In this document: one piece after another, positions 35,878-45,511 of the stretch
How the letters are laid out: each line of letters begins with the position of its first letter
Numbering within the stretch: the first letter of the stretch is position 1
Position numbers and translations under genes: made by a program
Assembly: GCA_009840005.1 (NCBI GenBank)
Contig: VXOR01000073.1
Span: 84,427 to 148,426 of the forward strand
Source: Gemmatimonadota bacterium
Lineage (GTDB): Bacteria > Latescibacterota > UBA2968 > UBA8231
Reading direction: 5' to 3'
Length of the DNA: 64,000 nucleotides
Notes under the pieces: generated by a model
Databases searched by the model: none
Told to the model about the DNA's origin: nothing
What the model saw: only the letters and a program-made list of their open reading frames with translations

Positions 35878-38800
35878 TATGGAGTTCTATCTCCGAAAAA
35901 ATTGCGACGATCATGAATAATTTCTTCCATGTCATCCAAGTCATCATCGGAGAGTCCTTCATAAACCTTGGCCGCTAGCTTGAGGAGATCACTGCTATTT
36001 TCTTCAAAGGAGGTTTTTAGTCCCATGCGATACTTGATGTCGTAGTTGATGATGAAATCTAATTCCTCGTCGGTGAAGCCATAGTGTTCGGCGAGTACGC
36101 GGTCAATTTCGTCGATAATGGGTTTAGATTTGGACGCATAATACTCGTAATACGAGATTGAATCTCCGCTCTGAGTACTAATCTTTTTCTTTTTCGCGTT
36201 TGCTTGCAAGTCTTTCATCAACCTCGCACTTAGTTCTACTAAAATCCTATCCTCGACAATGCTTTGTTTTATGGGAAGACTCCGTATTACTGTATCGCTC
36301 AAATGAAAACAATCACTATAAGAAATAAAATACATATAGAACAAAGAACTATTCAAAATAGCACAAACAGCATGTGCTATATCCGAATCAAAAAAATATA
36401 AATATCGACCGTGAGGAGGAGATCCTACGATCCCATTCTTTGAATAATAAGGAAATCCATACTTAACCTTTGTCCAATACTGGGTTGCTTCTTGATAAAA
36501 TATAAAATTGCTAGTCTTTTTACTCGAGACAAATAAAGATATTGGACAGGACGAGGATATTTTTAGTTTTCGGAAAATATCACTTTCAACACTGTCCGAG
36601 CATTTGGGAAAAACTCCGTCAATTATAGGAGTATATGAATACGATGTATATCTAATTTTATTGAAGAGATGATGTCGAGCCTCTCCATACCATCTTTGGT
36701 AGCAAGCTGCTAGCAGACTACTACTAGGATCCTCTCGTTTTCGTCGTGAAAGAAAAACTACGCTTCTGCAATGTTGTAAGCCAGAAAAGAGCTTTCCAGG
36801 TCGATCATCAAATGGAATAACGTACAACTGATTAGTTTTTTCTTTCAAAAGTTTCCGCAACAAAGCCATACGCGAAGAGCTCATCATTGGGAGCTGAACG
36901 ATAAAGCTAAATTGTCCACCTGAACATACAAGATTGATGGCTCTTTCTGTACATAGATTGTGGAGATTGCCGCATTTTTCTGTTTCATAGCCTCTGATGA
37001 CGTACGATTTTTTTATAGTCGAATATTCCTTCCACGGCGGATTCCCAATAATCACGTCAAACCCACCGCCGTCCATAATCCCATAAAACTCGACAAACCA
37101 GTGAAATGGCTGGTGGCTGTCCCGCCATTTCCGGTACGCTCGTTCATCTCCGGTCTTGACGCCGTAATCACCCGCCAAATAGTGATCCAATTCGTCTCGC
37201 AGGTTGTCGAGCCATTTTCGCAATTTCGTCTTGGCGTTGGTGAATTCAACCGCATCCATCTCGCGCTCAGTCTGCATCTCTCGAAACTGACGAAAGGCCC
37301 GGTCGGCAATTTCGGCGTCCTCTTCAATGCGTTTCAGCTTGGCCTTATCTTCCGGATAGAGCATTCTTTGCTGGCCATCCGAGGTGGCGACGAATGCATC
37401 CTGTATTTCCTTGAGCGTCGTGAATCCGACAAGTGTATTCCCAGCGCGGACATTGAAATCAACGTCGGGCAGCGGCTCGATCTGCTCGTAACTCTCCAAC
37501 TGAGCGACCAGCTTTAGGAAGAGCCGTAGCTTGCAGATTTCCACAGCCTCTTCCATGATGTCCACGCCATAGAGGTTATCGACGATAATGGACTTGAGAA
37601 TGAAGTACCGCTCGCTGGCGTGGCTGGCAACCTGTTCCAGCACCTTGCGGAAATCACTTAGTTTCTCTGGACGATGCTTGCGTTTCGAGCGTTCCAGATC
37701 GTCGAGGAATCCCTGCATGGTTTCTAAGCAGGCAGTGTATATCGGCTCCAAGATGTTGAGCGCGGCAAACAAAAAGGCACCGGAACCGCAGGTGGGATCA
37801 AGGATGGAGACCTGAGTAATCGCCTTCCAAAAGGCGCGAATGAGTTCAGGCCCCTCGCTTCCCGCGATCACGTCTTGGGCGAATTTCTCGATGTCCAGAT
37901 TGTACGTGATGAGATCATTGACCGACGTGACCTCGCCGGCAGTGAGCTTAGCGCGGACTTCTTCATAGTGCTGACGGCGGGCTACGTGCTCGCGCCAAGT
38001 TTCAGTGGGAAGAGCATAGTCGGGCGGGGCCGCCTTGTTCCAATCTCCGCGCTTGGACACGTCTTGCAGGCCAACAGCTATCTCAGGCGGTAACTCGCGC
38101 TTTTTCGCAAGAGCTTCCCCTTTATGGATGTCGTAGGTAATGCCGTGGCGAACTGCCTCGTAAAAATACCGGTCTGGGTCGTCCGCTAATAGCTGCCACA
38201 CCCCGCCGCCGGGCTTGAAGGCGATGGAGCACTCCTTCTTCGCCCGATCAAACAGGAAGGGAATGATGGTGTTGCGGCTGATGTAGCCGGTGATGTCCTC
38301 CTTAGTATAGTAGGCCCCCATCTGCTTCTGATTGATGTACTTCTCGAAGATGTAGCCGAGGACATCGGGATTGATCTCGTTGTCATTGCGAAGCGGCCGA
38401 TCGTCGAGATGCCACTGGTAAGCGTCGAAGAAATCGAATATCTGCTGAAATGCCTCATCCGGGATGTGGATGTCTTCGTTGTCGCGTTCTAGGTCGTGGA
38501 CTTCAAAGAGGCCGCCGTTAAGATAGGGAATCTCGCCCAGCAGTTCGGCCAACTCGGGTGTGCGGTCGGCCTCTGGCTGCCCCAGTCCCTCGTGAAACAG
38601 CCGCAGAAGAAACAGTCGGTAGAACGTCTGAAAGCGATCCTCCCCGTACGCTGTCTGCATACGTTGCAGGCGGTTTTGCAGATAATCTGTATCGCCGTCT
38701 AGGAAGCCGCGCTTCTGAATGAAGTAAATGAACATCATCCGGTTTAGCATCAGCGAAGCGTACCATTCGCGGTCGGCTACGTTCTCGATTCCTTCGATGA

Positions 38801-39347
38801 AGCTGAGGAAGGCGAGGTGTTCTTTCTTGAAGCGGTCGTAGAACCTCTTTGTGACCTTCTCGACATCAAAGGCCGCGCGCACCCGCCCCGATACATCGAC
38901 GATGGTCAGGTCGTCTTCTTCGTCCAGCGTGAAGACGATTTGCTCCAATTTCTGGATCAGTGCTTCTCCCGTCTTACCCCTTTCGTAGATATGCGAGCGA
39001 GAGCGGTCGGGCTGGCCGGGTTCGCGCTTCACCCATTGCCAATGGTGCGTGCTCCTGTCGGATAAGGCGTACACGATGATGTGTTCGCGGACCTTCTTGG
39101 CGACGGTTCTTTCGATCTTCTGGCGAGTGGGATGGTCGGGGAAAGCGGCGTCCGCGTCGGCCACGTACTGATAGGCCACCAATCCGCGCTTGTGGGCGAC
39201 GGCTTGGAGAGCGTAGGTCACGTCGGCGACCGGGATTTCTAGGCCCTCGCCGCCACGGTCCCAGCCCAGTTCCTCAATGAACAAGGATCGGAGGTCGAAT
39301 CGCTCCAGCGATGCTCTGATTTTAGGGCGGTCGAGGTGTGTCGGCAT
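35877..39347 (-). CDS. large Eco57I-type adenine methyltransferase (type IIG/ISP-like)
   Basis: The 1156-residue protein has an N-terminal alpha/beta region (1-130) of the kind found ahead of such methylases, possibly a nuclease. A helical region follows (VTKRFYDRFKKEHLAFLSFIEGI...NRMMFIYFIQKRGFL). The N6-adenine methylase core has DPTCGSGAFLFAAL near 517 and NPPWKEY near 766. Residues about 770-1060 are the presumed target-recognition domain, encoded by strikingly AT-rich DNA (36180-37030). The protein probably modifies, and perhaps cuts, DNA together with the PLD-SNF2 helicase gene. It is divergent from the AbiEi-like gene (125-base spacer) and overlaps the PIN gene downstream. Confidence 0.85.
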   Translation of the reverse strand: MPTHLDRPKIRASLERFDLRSLFIEELGWDRGGEGLEIPVADVTYALQAVAHKRGLVAYQYVADADAAFPDHPTRQKIERTVAKKVREHIIVYALSDRSTHHWQWVKREPGQPDRSRSHIYERGKTGEALIQKLEQIVFTLDEEDDLTIVDVSGRVRAAFDVEKVTKRFYDRFKKEHLAFLSFIEGIENVADREWYASLMLNRMMFIYFIQKRGFLDGDTDYLQNRLQRMQTAYGEDRFQTFYRLFLLRLFHEGLGQPEADRTPELAELLGEIPYLNGGLFEVHDLERDNEDIHIPDEAFQQIFDFFDAYQWHLDDRPLRNDNEINPDVLGYIFEKYINQKQMGAYYTKEDITGYISRNTIIPFLFDRAKKECSIAFKPGGGVWQLLADDPDRYFYEAVRHGITYDIHKGEALAKKRELPPEIAVGLQDVSKRGDWNKAAPPDYALPTETWREHVARRQHYEEVRAKLTAGEVTSVNDLITYNLDIEKFAQDVIAGSEGPELIRAFWKAITQVSILDPTCGSGAFLFAALNILEPIYTACLETMQGFLDDLERSKRKHRPEKLSDFRKVLEQVASHASERYFILKSIIVDNLYGVDIMEEAVEICKLRLFLKLVAQLESYEQIEPLPDVDFNVRAGNTLVGFTTLKEIQDAFVATSDGQQRMLYPEDKAKLKRIEEDAEIADRAFRQFREMQTEREMDAVEFTNAKTKLRKWLDNLRDELDHYLAGDYGVKTGDERAYRKWRDSHQPFHWFVEFYGIMDGGGFDVIIGNPPWKEYSTIKKSYVIRGYETEKCGNLHNLCTERAINLVCSGGQFSFIVQLPMMSSSRMALLRKLLKEKTNQLYVIPFDDRPGKLFSGLQHCRSVVFLSRRKREDPSSSLLAACYQRWYGEARHHLFNKIRYTSYSYTPIIDGVFPKCSDSVESDIFRKLKISSSCPISLFVSSKKTSNFIFYQEATQYWTKVKYGFPYYSKNGIVGSPPHGRYLYFFDSDIAHAVCAILNSSLFYMYFISYSDCFHLSDTVIRSLPIKQSIVEDRILVELSARLMKDLQANAKKKKISTQSGDSISYYEYYASKSKPIIDEIDRVLAEHYGFTDEELDFIINYDIKYRMGLKTSFEENSSDLLKLAAKVYEGLSDDDLDDMEEIIHDRRNFFGDRTP

Positions 39348-39472
39348 TGGGAATGTCCTCGATTAGATCTTCGTTTTTAGCACCTTAAAATTTAGTTCAC
39401 TGTGCCTATATTATCCAACTATACCAACATAAGTATATTATATTTGACAAAATTCTCTAAAAATGTGAATTT
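39348..39472. promoter_or_regulatory. divergent AT-rich control region of the methylase and AbiEi-like genes
   Basis: The 125-base spacer is far richer in A+T than its surroundings. It contains a near-direct repeat tatCCAAC / tataCCAAC (about 39412-39429), a short inverted pair ATAC...GTAT (39421-39436), TATATTA elements and a TTGACA at 39444. The paired CCAAC boxes are a candidate operator for the AbiEi-like protein, whose family autoregulates. Exact promoter boxes cannot be fixed by eye. Confidence 0.4.
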
Positions 39473-40294
39473 ATGAATATGGAATATACTTATTCTTCCG
39501 AAGATGTGCTGCCAATCGGTCGGCGGAGGCTCGCAGCCGTAATACGGGCTGCCAACGATGTTATCCAAATTGCCGATGTCGCGGCGGCACTTGCCATCGG
39601 CAGGCTTGAAGCCTCCAAGCTCTTGTCCCGATGGGCAGGCCAAGGCTGGTTGCGGCGCGTTGGTCGAGGGGCCTATATCCCCGTGCCTATGGATTCGCTC
39701 GACAGCCAACATGTGCTCGAAGACCCTTGGGTACTTGTTCCCGCCCTTTTCACCCCGGCCTATATCGGAGGTTGGACGGCCGCTGAGCACTGGGACCTTA
39801 CTGAGCAGTTGTTCCGCGACATCGTCATAATGACGACGCAGACGGTGCGCGAAAAGCATCAGGTCCGCCACGGAGCGCACTTTATGTTGTACCACGTCCA
39901 AGAGCGCAAAGTCTTCGGTACGAGGCCCGTTTGGCGAGGCCGTTCCAGAGTACTGCTCTCGGATGTTCACCGGACCGTGATCGACATGCTGGACAATCCC
40001 GCCCTCGGAGGAGGGATTCAACACGTGTCCGACTGCCTCAATGCCTACCTGAAACGCCCTGATCGCAGCGATGATACGCTCACTGCCTACGCTGAGAGAC
40101 TTGGCAATGGAGCAGTATTCAAGCGCCTTGGCTTTCTGGTCGACCAACATTCCGATACTTCCCATATCACCGATGTTTGCCGGGCGCATCTGACAGCAGG
40201 CAACGCTAAGCTCGATACCACCCTCAGATGCCCCCGTCTGATTTCCAAATGGCACCTCTGGGTCCCGTCAACTTGGGCGGGAAAATCGAATTAG
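39473..40294 (+). CDS. AbiEi-like antitoxin/transcription regulator, no AbiEii partner
   Basis: The 273-residue protein has an N-terminal winged-helix domain (about 15-70: IQIADVAAALAIGRLEASKLLSRWAGQGWLRRVGRGAYIPVP) and a C-terminal AbiEi domain (LVPALFTPAYIGGWTAAEHWDLTEQLFRDIVIMTTQ..., LSDVHRTVIDMLDNP...). In type IV toxin-antitoxin systems the AbiEi antitoxin is followed by the AbiEii nucleotidyltransferase. Here the next gene converges from the other strand after 18 bases and no such enzyme exists. It probably regulates the divergent methylase operon. Start ATG 39473 or 39479. Confidence 0.8.
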   Translation: MNMEYTYSSEDVLPIGRRRLAAVIRAANDVIQIADVAAALAIGRLEASKLLSRWAGQGWLRRVGRGAYIPVPMDSLDSQHVLEDPWVLVPALFTPAYIGGWTAAEHWDLTEQLFRDIVIMTTQTVREKHQVRHGAHFMLYHVQERKVFGTRPVWRGRSRVLLSDVHRTVIDMLDNPALGGGIQHVSDCLNAYLKRPDRSDDTLTAYAERLGNGAVFKRLGFLVDQHSDTSHITDVCRAHLTAGNAKLDTTLRCPRLISKWHLWVPSTWAGKSN

Positions 40295-40312
40295 CACTAT
40301 CCTGACGAGATT

Positions 40313-43300
40313 TCAGTTCCCAGTCCGTCCAATTAGGCCCAGCGAGCAGACAATACTCGGTTCTTGGCGTTCATCTTCTTCATGGACGATGCAGAGCCGA
40401 TCCTCATCCCTGAGCGTGATGACCAACTCGGCAAGTGCCTCATCAGAAACCCCGCTACGCAACTGCCGGTTTAGCGTATCCAGCGCAGCTTGACGCAAGG
40501 GATAGCGATAGATGTCGTCAATTGCCCGACGTAGAGGCTCCGTATCGAACAGTGTACCTTCGACCTGTTCGGCATGGCTCTTGAGCCGATCGTAGGTGCG
40601 AAATCGAGCTCCAGACGGTCGCCCAAGCTGGCCTCCTACCTGTTTTTCCTGACGGGAAATGTACTCTACAGCCTTACTTACTAGATCGTGATGGGTGTCG
40701 TGACGCGGTAAGGCCGGCGTGTCGGGCGAGCATTCGGCAGTCCGCAAAATCTCGAATTGACTCTCGGTAATGCTCCTACCATCGCGGTTAATCCAAGCCA
40801 ATGCATCGTTTCCTTGCTCGGTACGCATATAAACGAGAGCTCCTTCCGGTCGCTCCGGTCGTTCATGGTAGGCTTTCGAGGAATACACCACCGAGGGTAA
40901 GCCCTCAATCTTCTTTTTGAGCGGCGGGTCGGCCTCCGTTGCGTTTTTCCAGATTTGATAGGCGTAGGATGAGAGATCAACTTCTGTATCATCGTCACCA
41001 TCGAGAATTCCAGCCTTCTCATTATAGAGGTCGAATATGGCCCGTTGGTCCTCATCCTCGAAGAATGCCTCATCCGTCCCTACGACCTCGGCGTTTTCTT
41101 GGAGGCGCTCCCGTACACGCTCCCGCAGCCGGATCAGACGTTCGACCCCTTCGGCGGGAAGAAAGGAGTAGCACAGGATGTTGTCCGCCTTTTGACCAAT
41201 ACGGTCAACGCGGCCAGCACGTTGAATCAGGCGGATGATGGCCCACGGCAGGTCGTAGTTCACCACGATGGCGCAATCTTGCAGGTTCTGCCCTTCGCTG
41301 AGCACATCAGTCGCAATCAGTATGCGTAGTTCCTCATTGCCGAGATCGTCTTTCTCGTTGCTCCTCGGGCTAAAGCGCCAAGCGAGTTTTGTCACGTCTG
41401 GCGAGTCCCCTGTTGCGGCGGCCATGTCTAGCACTCCGCGTGTCTTCAACTCGCTTTCTAGGTAGTGCACTGTGTCGGCGAATTGGGTAAAGACTAGAAC
41501 TTTTCGGTTCGCATGTTCGTCCCTCAGCAATTCTTCCAGTGCACCTAGCTTGGCATCCTTGGCCGCGTGCCACTCGCCGAATTCGGCTAGGAGGTCGAGA
41601 AGTGTCTTGGCGTCGGCCTTTAGGGCACTACCGAGGTTTGTGACGAAGTGGTGTGGCGGCAGCCAGCGGAATCGCCTCTTGTAGCGATCAGCATAGAGCG
41701 CATAGACCTCGGCAGCTCGCTGGCGGAAATCGGCCTCAGTTCGCAGTGGGGTTGCTCCGTTGGACTCTTCACTCTCGTCTTCATCTCCCGTATCGAAAAA
41801 GTCCCCGACTCCCTCATCAGCATCTCTATCGAAGGATTGCGTATCCAAGAGTCCGGCATCGATCGTTCCGATGGGGAGCGGCAAGTCATTCTCAATGGCG
41901 TGAAGAAAGATGAAGTTCCTGAGAACGTGCCGTTCGACCGACAGCAGAAAGGCATGGCCGCTGCTCTCCAGACGTTTAAACAGGTTGGTTCGGCAAAAGC
42001 CCATGAGGCGCTTCCCAGCGCGCGATAAGTCGTCTATGACCTTTGTCTCAGTCTCGGTGGGTGGCGTGGGCGGCGATGGCTCGACGTAATTGCCCAGACC
42101 ATAGCGCGGGAGTTCCAAACCGTTTATGGCCTCAACGACGTTGTCCGCGAACAGCCGGGCATATTGCTCATCTATATCAAACCGAAGCGTCTTTGGGACT
42201 CGTGCTGGGAAATAGGAGCGCGTGCCGTCTTCAAAGGTCAGATATTTTCGCCCACTGGTCTCGTCGGTGGCAGCATAGTTGTCTTGGATGAAGCTGCGAG
42301 TCCGACGCACAAGGTACAGGCGCATTAGCTCCCGCCAGTCGTCGGTATGCTCAGATTTTTCAAATGCCGCTAGGGATCGAATGGGGGCTTGATGCTGGCG
42401 CACGAACTCGGTTTCACCCATCTGCTGAAGCAAGCGTTCTGGGCGAATGCCGAGATCTGTATCCTCAGCTACAAATAAGCGAAGCTGGCTAGATAAATCT
42501 AGGTAAGTCTTGTTGTACGGGGTCGCCGACAACAGGATGCACTTACTGTCGTTTTCCGTGATGTATTCTTGGATAGCGCGGTATCTCTTGCCTTCGCGGT
42601 TTCTCAGATTGTGGCTCTCATCGATGAGTACCAGCCGGTAACGGCGCATATTGGGCAATTCGTTAATCACGCGGCTGATCGACAGTACGCGAGCCCGCAT
42701 ACGGTACTGCCCGCGATAATCCTCCCACATTGGAACGAGATTCTTCGGACAAATGATTAAGGTCTCAAGGCCGTGATCGTCTTCAAATACTCGGGCTAGA
42801 GCGGTTGCCATGAGCGTCTTGCCCAGCCCGACGACATCGCCGATAATGACACCGCCGCGTTTGTTCAGGAGATGGGCCGCGATTTTTACCGCAGCCGTCT
42901 GGAAGTCGAGCAGTTTGTTGCCGAAGTCTGTGGGGATACGAAACTCGTTCAGGCCGGCCCGTGCTTCCTGTGATAGGTGATAGGCTATCTTAACGTAGAT
43001 ATGGTACGGCGGAATTGGTTCCTCTCTCGCCCAACTCTCATTAATAATTTCGATAAGCTCTTCCGAGATATCGATGCACCAACGGTCATCCCAGCGTTCC
43101 TCAAACCATTGAGCGAGCTTCTGACAGGCGTCGTGCTCCAGCACATCGACGTTGAGTTCACCCTGACCAGACAGCCCCGCTTGGGTGAGATTGCTGCTGC
43201 CTAAGTATCCGACGGTCGGATTGATCGGATCGGGGCGGAACAACAGGTAGAGCTTGGCGTGAAGCGGATGCTTGAGAAACAGCTTGACCACGACCTTCTT

Positions 43301-43669
43301 TGCTTCGAGCTGTCGCGCTAGTCTGCGCAGGCCCGCCTCGTCCGCGTTGCTAGGAACGCCGATCGTCAATTGCTCTCGAAACTCTTCTGCTAGCTTGCGT
43401 TTCAATCGCAACGCCGTCTGGTTGTCTAGCTGCTCTTCACTGAGATTTCTCGCAATGCGAAGCTCTTCATGGGGCAACCGCTGCATGCCGACTAGCAGAC
43501 GGCAGCAATGACCGTCTCCACCATCCCATTTCTCGACGTATTCGTCGATGGCGCGCCAGCCGCGCAGGTTGAAGTAGCCCACGCAGAAGTCCGCCCGGTC
43601 GGAAACTTCTATAGTTTCTGCTAGAGCTGGAAGAAGAGGTTGTTCAATATTGTCGAAAATTCGCGGCAC
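40313..43669 (-). CDS. PLD-fused SNF2-family helicase
   Basis: The 1118-residue protein begins with a phospholipase-D-like domain ([11 protein letters not shown] near 28, HAKLYLLF at about 136, [10 protein letters not shown]), with one clear HxK motif. The SNF2 ATPase follows: Walker [10 protein letters not shown] near 277, DESH near 349, [11 protein letters not shown] near 381, and in the second lobe [26 protein letters not shown] and [11 protein letters not shown] near 816. The C-terminal 250 residues are helical and unassigned. Such enzymes translocate on duplex DNA, and the PLD part may cut DNA. With the Eco57I-type methylase this is a probable anti-phage system related to, but smaller than, DISARM. 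Confidence 0.88.
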   Translation of the reverse strand: MPRIFDNIEQPLLPALAETIEVSDRADFCVGYFNLRGWRAIDEYVEKWDGGDGHCCRLLVGMQRLPHEELRIARNLSEEQLDNQTALRLKRKLAEEFREQLTIGVPSNADEAGLRRLARQLEAKKVVVKLFLKHPLHAKLYLLFRPDPINPTVGYLGSSNLTQAGLSGQGELNVDVLEHDACQKLAQWFEERWDDRWCIDISEELIEIINESWAREEPIPPYHIYVKIAYHLSQEARAGLNEFRIPTDFGNKLLDFQTAAVKIAAHLLNKRGGVIIGDVVGLGKTLMATALARVFEDDHGLETLIICPKNLVPMWEDYRGQYRMRARVLSISRVINELPNMRRYRLVLIDESHNLRNREGKRYRAIQEYITENDSKCILLSATPYNKTYLDLSSQLRLFVAEDTDLGIRPERLLQQMGETEFVRQHQAPIRSLAAFEKSEHTDDWRELMRLYLVRRTRSFIQDNYAATDETSGRKYLTFEDGTRSYFPARVPKTLRFDIDEQYARLFADNVVEAINGLELPRYGLGNYVEPSPPTPPTETETKVIDDLSRAGKRLMGFCRTNLFKRLESSGHAFLLSVERHVLRNFIFLHAIENDLPLPIGTIDAGLLDTQSFDRDADEGVGDFFDTGDEDESEESNGATPLRTEADFRQRAAEVYALYADRYKRRFRWLPPHHFVTNLGSALKADAKTLLDLLAEFGEWHAAKDAKLGALEELLRDEHANRKVLVFTQFADTVHYLESELKTRGVLDMAAATGDSPDVTKLAWRFSPRSNEKDDLGNEELRILIATDVLSEGQNLQDCAIVVNYDLPWAIIRLIQRAGRVDRIGQKADNILCYSFLPAEGVERLIRLRERVRERLQENAEVVGTDEAFFEDEDQRAIFDLYNEKAGILDGDDDTEVDLSSYAYQIWKNATEADPPLKKKIEGLPSVVYSSKAYHERPERPEGALVYMRTEQGNDALAWINRDGRSITESQFEILRTAECSPDTPALPRHDTHHDLVSKAVEYISRQEKQVGGQLGRPSGARFRTYDRLKSHAEQVEGTLFDTEPLRRAIDDIYRYPLRQAALDTLNRQLRSGVSDEALAELVITLRDEDRLCIVHEEDERQEPSIVCSLGLIGRTGN

Positions 43670-43740
43670 TGTACTCGTTTACAGCGTTCGGTTTTGGTCG
43701 GCTATCAAGGCGGGGAGCGTCGGGCACTCCACAACCCGCA

Positions 43741-44127
43741 TCACACATCAATCTGCAACTCTGTATGGCGCGAGATCGCGTTGAAGTCGGAGTCATTGTG
43801 AAGGATGGGAACGCCGGCGCGTATAGCTATGGATGAGATGAGACAGTCTATCAGTTTGCGAACGGTCTCCCCTTCCCGCCGACAACGGCGGTAGAGGGCC
43901 GCGGCATCATCGTAGTCCGTTGGCAGCGTCGGAATGATGGCTGCCCGTGCGAGCAGTCGGCGCAGACTTTGCAAATGAGATTCGTCCCGCGCACCGGCGC
44001 AGACCTCCATCCGCACGGCATCACAAATGGCAATCTCTTGTGCCAATAGGACGTCGACGCGGATGCAGACTGCGGAGCCGGTGCCGCGCAGAAATTCGAC
44101 CCAAGCTGAAGTGTCGATCAGAATCAT
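43741..44127 (-). CDS. vapC: VapC toxin, PIN-domain RNase
   Basis: The 128-residue PIN protein shows the expected acidic residues: [13 protein letters not shown] near residue 4, a Glu in VRMEVCAG near 42, and [13 protein letters not shown] near 94 with HNDSDF near 110. It is coupled to the VapB gene upstream (GTGA-type overlap at 44124-44127), so this is a complete VapBC module. VapC cuts tRNA or rRNA when VapB is degraded. It sits at the oppC-side edge of the inserted cassette. Confidence 0.9.
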   Translation of the reverse strand: MILIDTSAWVEFLRGTGSAVCIRVDVLLAQEIAICDAVRMEVCAGARDESHLQSLRRLLARAAIIPTLPTDYDDAAALYRRCRREGETVRKLIDCLISSIAIRAGVPILHNDSDFNAISRHTELQIDV

Positions 44128-44327
44128 GTGGTGCGACTAGAACGCAACGCGTCGAGGTCGCCCTCCCAACCCGACCCGCGAAGCTGACGAGCCTCGTCAA
44201 TGGACAGGGGCTCGGCCGCGAGTGAGCGTAGCGCGAAGTTGATCGCCTCCCTCTTGGTCGTCAGCCGATAGCGGCGCATCACCTCTGCACACGCCTGATC
44301 GTCGATATTTACGTTGGTGCGGGACAT
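44124..44327 (-). CDS. vapB: VapB-type antitoxin (DUF2191-like)
   Basis: The 67-residue protein has a ribbon-helix-helix start ([20 protein letters not shown], then [15 protein letters not shown]) and an acidic Trp-containing tail ([12 protein letters not shown]) that would bind the toxin. ATG at 44327 is chosen because the family motif begins there and a promoter lies just upstream; a longer frame to 44507 would run into oppC. It is coupled to vapC. Confidence 0.88.
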   Translation of the reverse strand: MSRTNVNIDDQACAEVMRRYRLTTKREAINFALRSLAAEPLSIDEARQLRGSGWEGDLDALRSSRTT

Positions 44328-44333
44328 ACACCT

Positions 44334-44362
44334 AATATACACCAAAAGGAAAATGGCTACAA
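44334..44362 (-). promoter_or_regulatory. promoter of vapBC
   Basis: On the minus strand TTGTAG (44362-44357) and TATATT (44339-44334) are 17 bases apart, and the vapB ATG follows closely. GGTGTAT occurs twice around the -10 box (GGTGTATATTAGGTGTATG), a candidate VapBC operator overlapping the promoter. Confidence 0.55.
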
Positions 44363-44404
44363 AGATTCGCTGGGCCGAAGTTTTCTCGCCTCGCCAAAAG
44401 GCAA

Positions 44405-45511
44405 TTAATGGCTCGCATACGGATCGGCTGCGTCGCGCATCCCATCGCCGACCAAGTTGAAGGCCAAGACCGCGATGACCACGAAAAGCCCGGGCAGCAA
44501 CAGCCACGGTGCCATGGCCACGGCCTGAAAGTTCTGCGCCTTTTGCAGCAGCACCCCCCAGCTAACCACGGGTGCCCGCAGCCCAATCCCCAAAAAGCTC
44601 AGCGCGGTCTCGCCGAGAATCATCCCCGGCACCGCTAGGGTGGCCGAGGTGATCACATGGCTGAGGAACGACGGCAGCAGGTGTTTGAAAATGATCTTCA
44701 ACTCGTGGGTGCCCGACAGGCGGGCGGCAACCACGAAATCCTCGTCGCGCAGCGACAGAAAGCGGCCGCGCACCACCCGCGCCAACCCAGTCCAGCCCAT
44801 CAACGAGAGAATGATGGTGACGCCAAAGTAAATATGCAGCGGCGGCCAGTGCGCTGGCAGCGCCGCGCTCAGAGCCATCCACAGCGGTAGCTGCGGCACG
44901 GCCATCAGGACCTCAATGATCCGCTGCACCACCACATCGACCCAGCCGCTGTAATAACCCGCCAATCCCCCGAGCAAGATGCCGATGAGGAAGGTCAGGG
45001 CCACGCCGATTAGCCCAATGGTGAGCGAAATGCGCGCCCCATGTATGATTCGGCTGAACAGGTCGCGGCCCAAGTCGTCGGTGCCAAAGAGGAACAATGG
45101 CCCGCTGTCCGCGCTGAACAGGTGCCAGTCCGCGTTGAAAAGCCCCCAAAACTCGTAGGCCGGGCCGCGCGCAAAAAAGCGGATCGGATACACGGCCTCG
45201 GTATCGACGAGATATTCACGCTGCCACGGACCGGCGGCTGTGTCTTGCCGCACACCGTGGACAAAGGGCCGCCAATGAAAGCGCCCCTCGCCGTCGAAGA
45301 AGCGAATCGACTGCGGCGGACAGAGGACGTATTGCGCGTGGCGCTGGTCGGGCTGGTAAGGCGAGACAAATTCGCACAAGGCCGCGAGGCCGTAGAGCGC
45401 AATCAACACCGCACTGCCGGCCAGCGCCAGCCGATGGCGGCGGAAGCGCATCCACATCAGACGCCATTGCGAGGCGTCGGCTAGTTGAGTTGTGGGGCGG
45501 TCTTCACTCAT
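44405..45511 (-). CDS. oppC: oligopeptide ABC transporter permease, OppC type
   Basis: The 368-residue protein has an N-terminal helix ([22 protein letters not shown]), an unusually long periplasmic loop of about 120 residues, then [26 protein letters not shown] and four further helices. The EAA-type loop [22 protein letters not shown] contacts the ATPase, and ALSFLGIGL follows. It forms the inner-membrane channel with OppB. ATG at 45511 overlaps the oppB stop by 8 bases. oppD should come next but the defence cassette intervenes. Confidence 0.93.
   Translation of the reverse strand: MSEDRPTTQLADASQWRLMWMRFRRHRLALAGSAVLIALYGLAALCEFVSPYQPDQRHAQYVLCPPQSIRFFDGEGRFHWRPFVHGVRQDTAAGPWQREYLVDTEAVYPIRFFARGPAYEFWGLFNADWHLFSADSGPLFLFGTDDLGRDLFSRIIHGARISLTIGLIGVALTFLIGILLGGLAGYYSGWVDVVVQRIIEVLMAVPQLPLWMALSAALPAHWPPLHIYFGVTIILSLMGWTGLARVVRGRFLSLRDEDFVVAARLSGTHELKIIFKHLLPSFLSHVITSATLAVPGMILGETALSFLGIGLRAPVVSWGVLLQKAQNFQAVAMAPWLLLPGLFVVIAVLAFNLVGDGMRDAADPYASH

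Noticed and set aside
39419..40255. 278-residue minus-strand frame opposite the AbiEi-like gene
   Set aside because: The plus-strand frame has clear winged-helix and AbiEi patterns; the antisense frame has no recognisable motif and would overlap the shared promoter region.
34323..43669. Complete DISARM or BREX system
   Set aside because: No DUF1998 (DrmB), DrmA helicase, PglZ, BrxC or Lon-like genes are present; only a helicase-PLD and a large methylase resemble parts of them.
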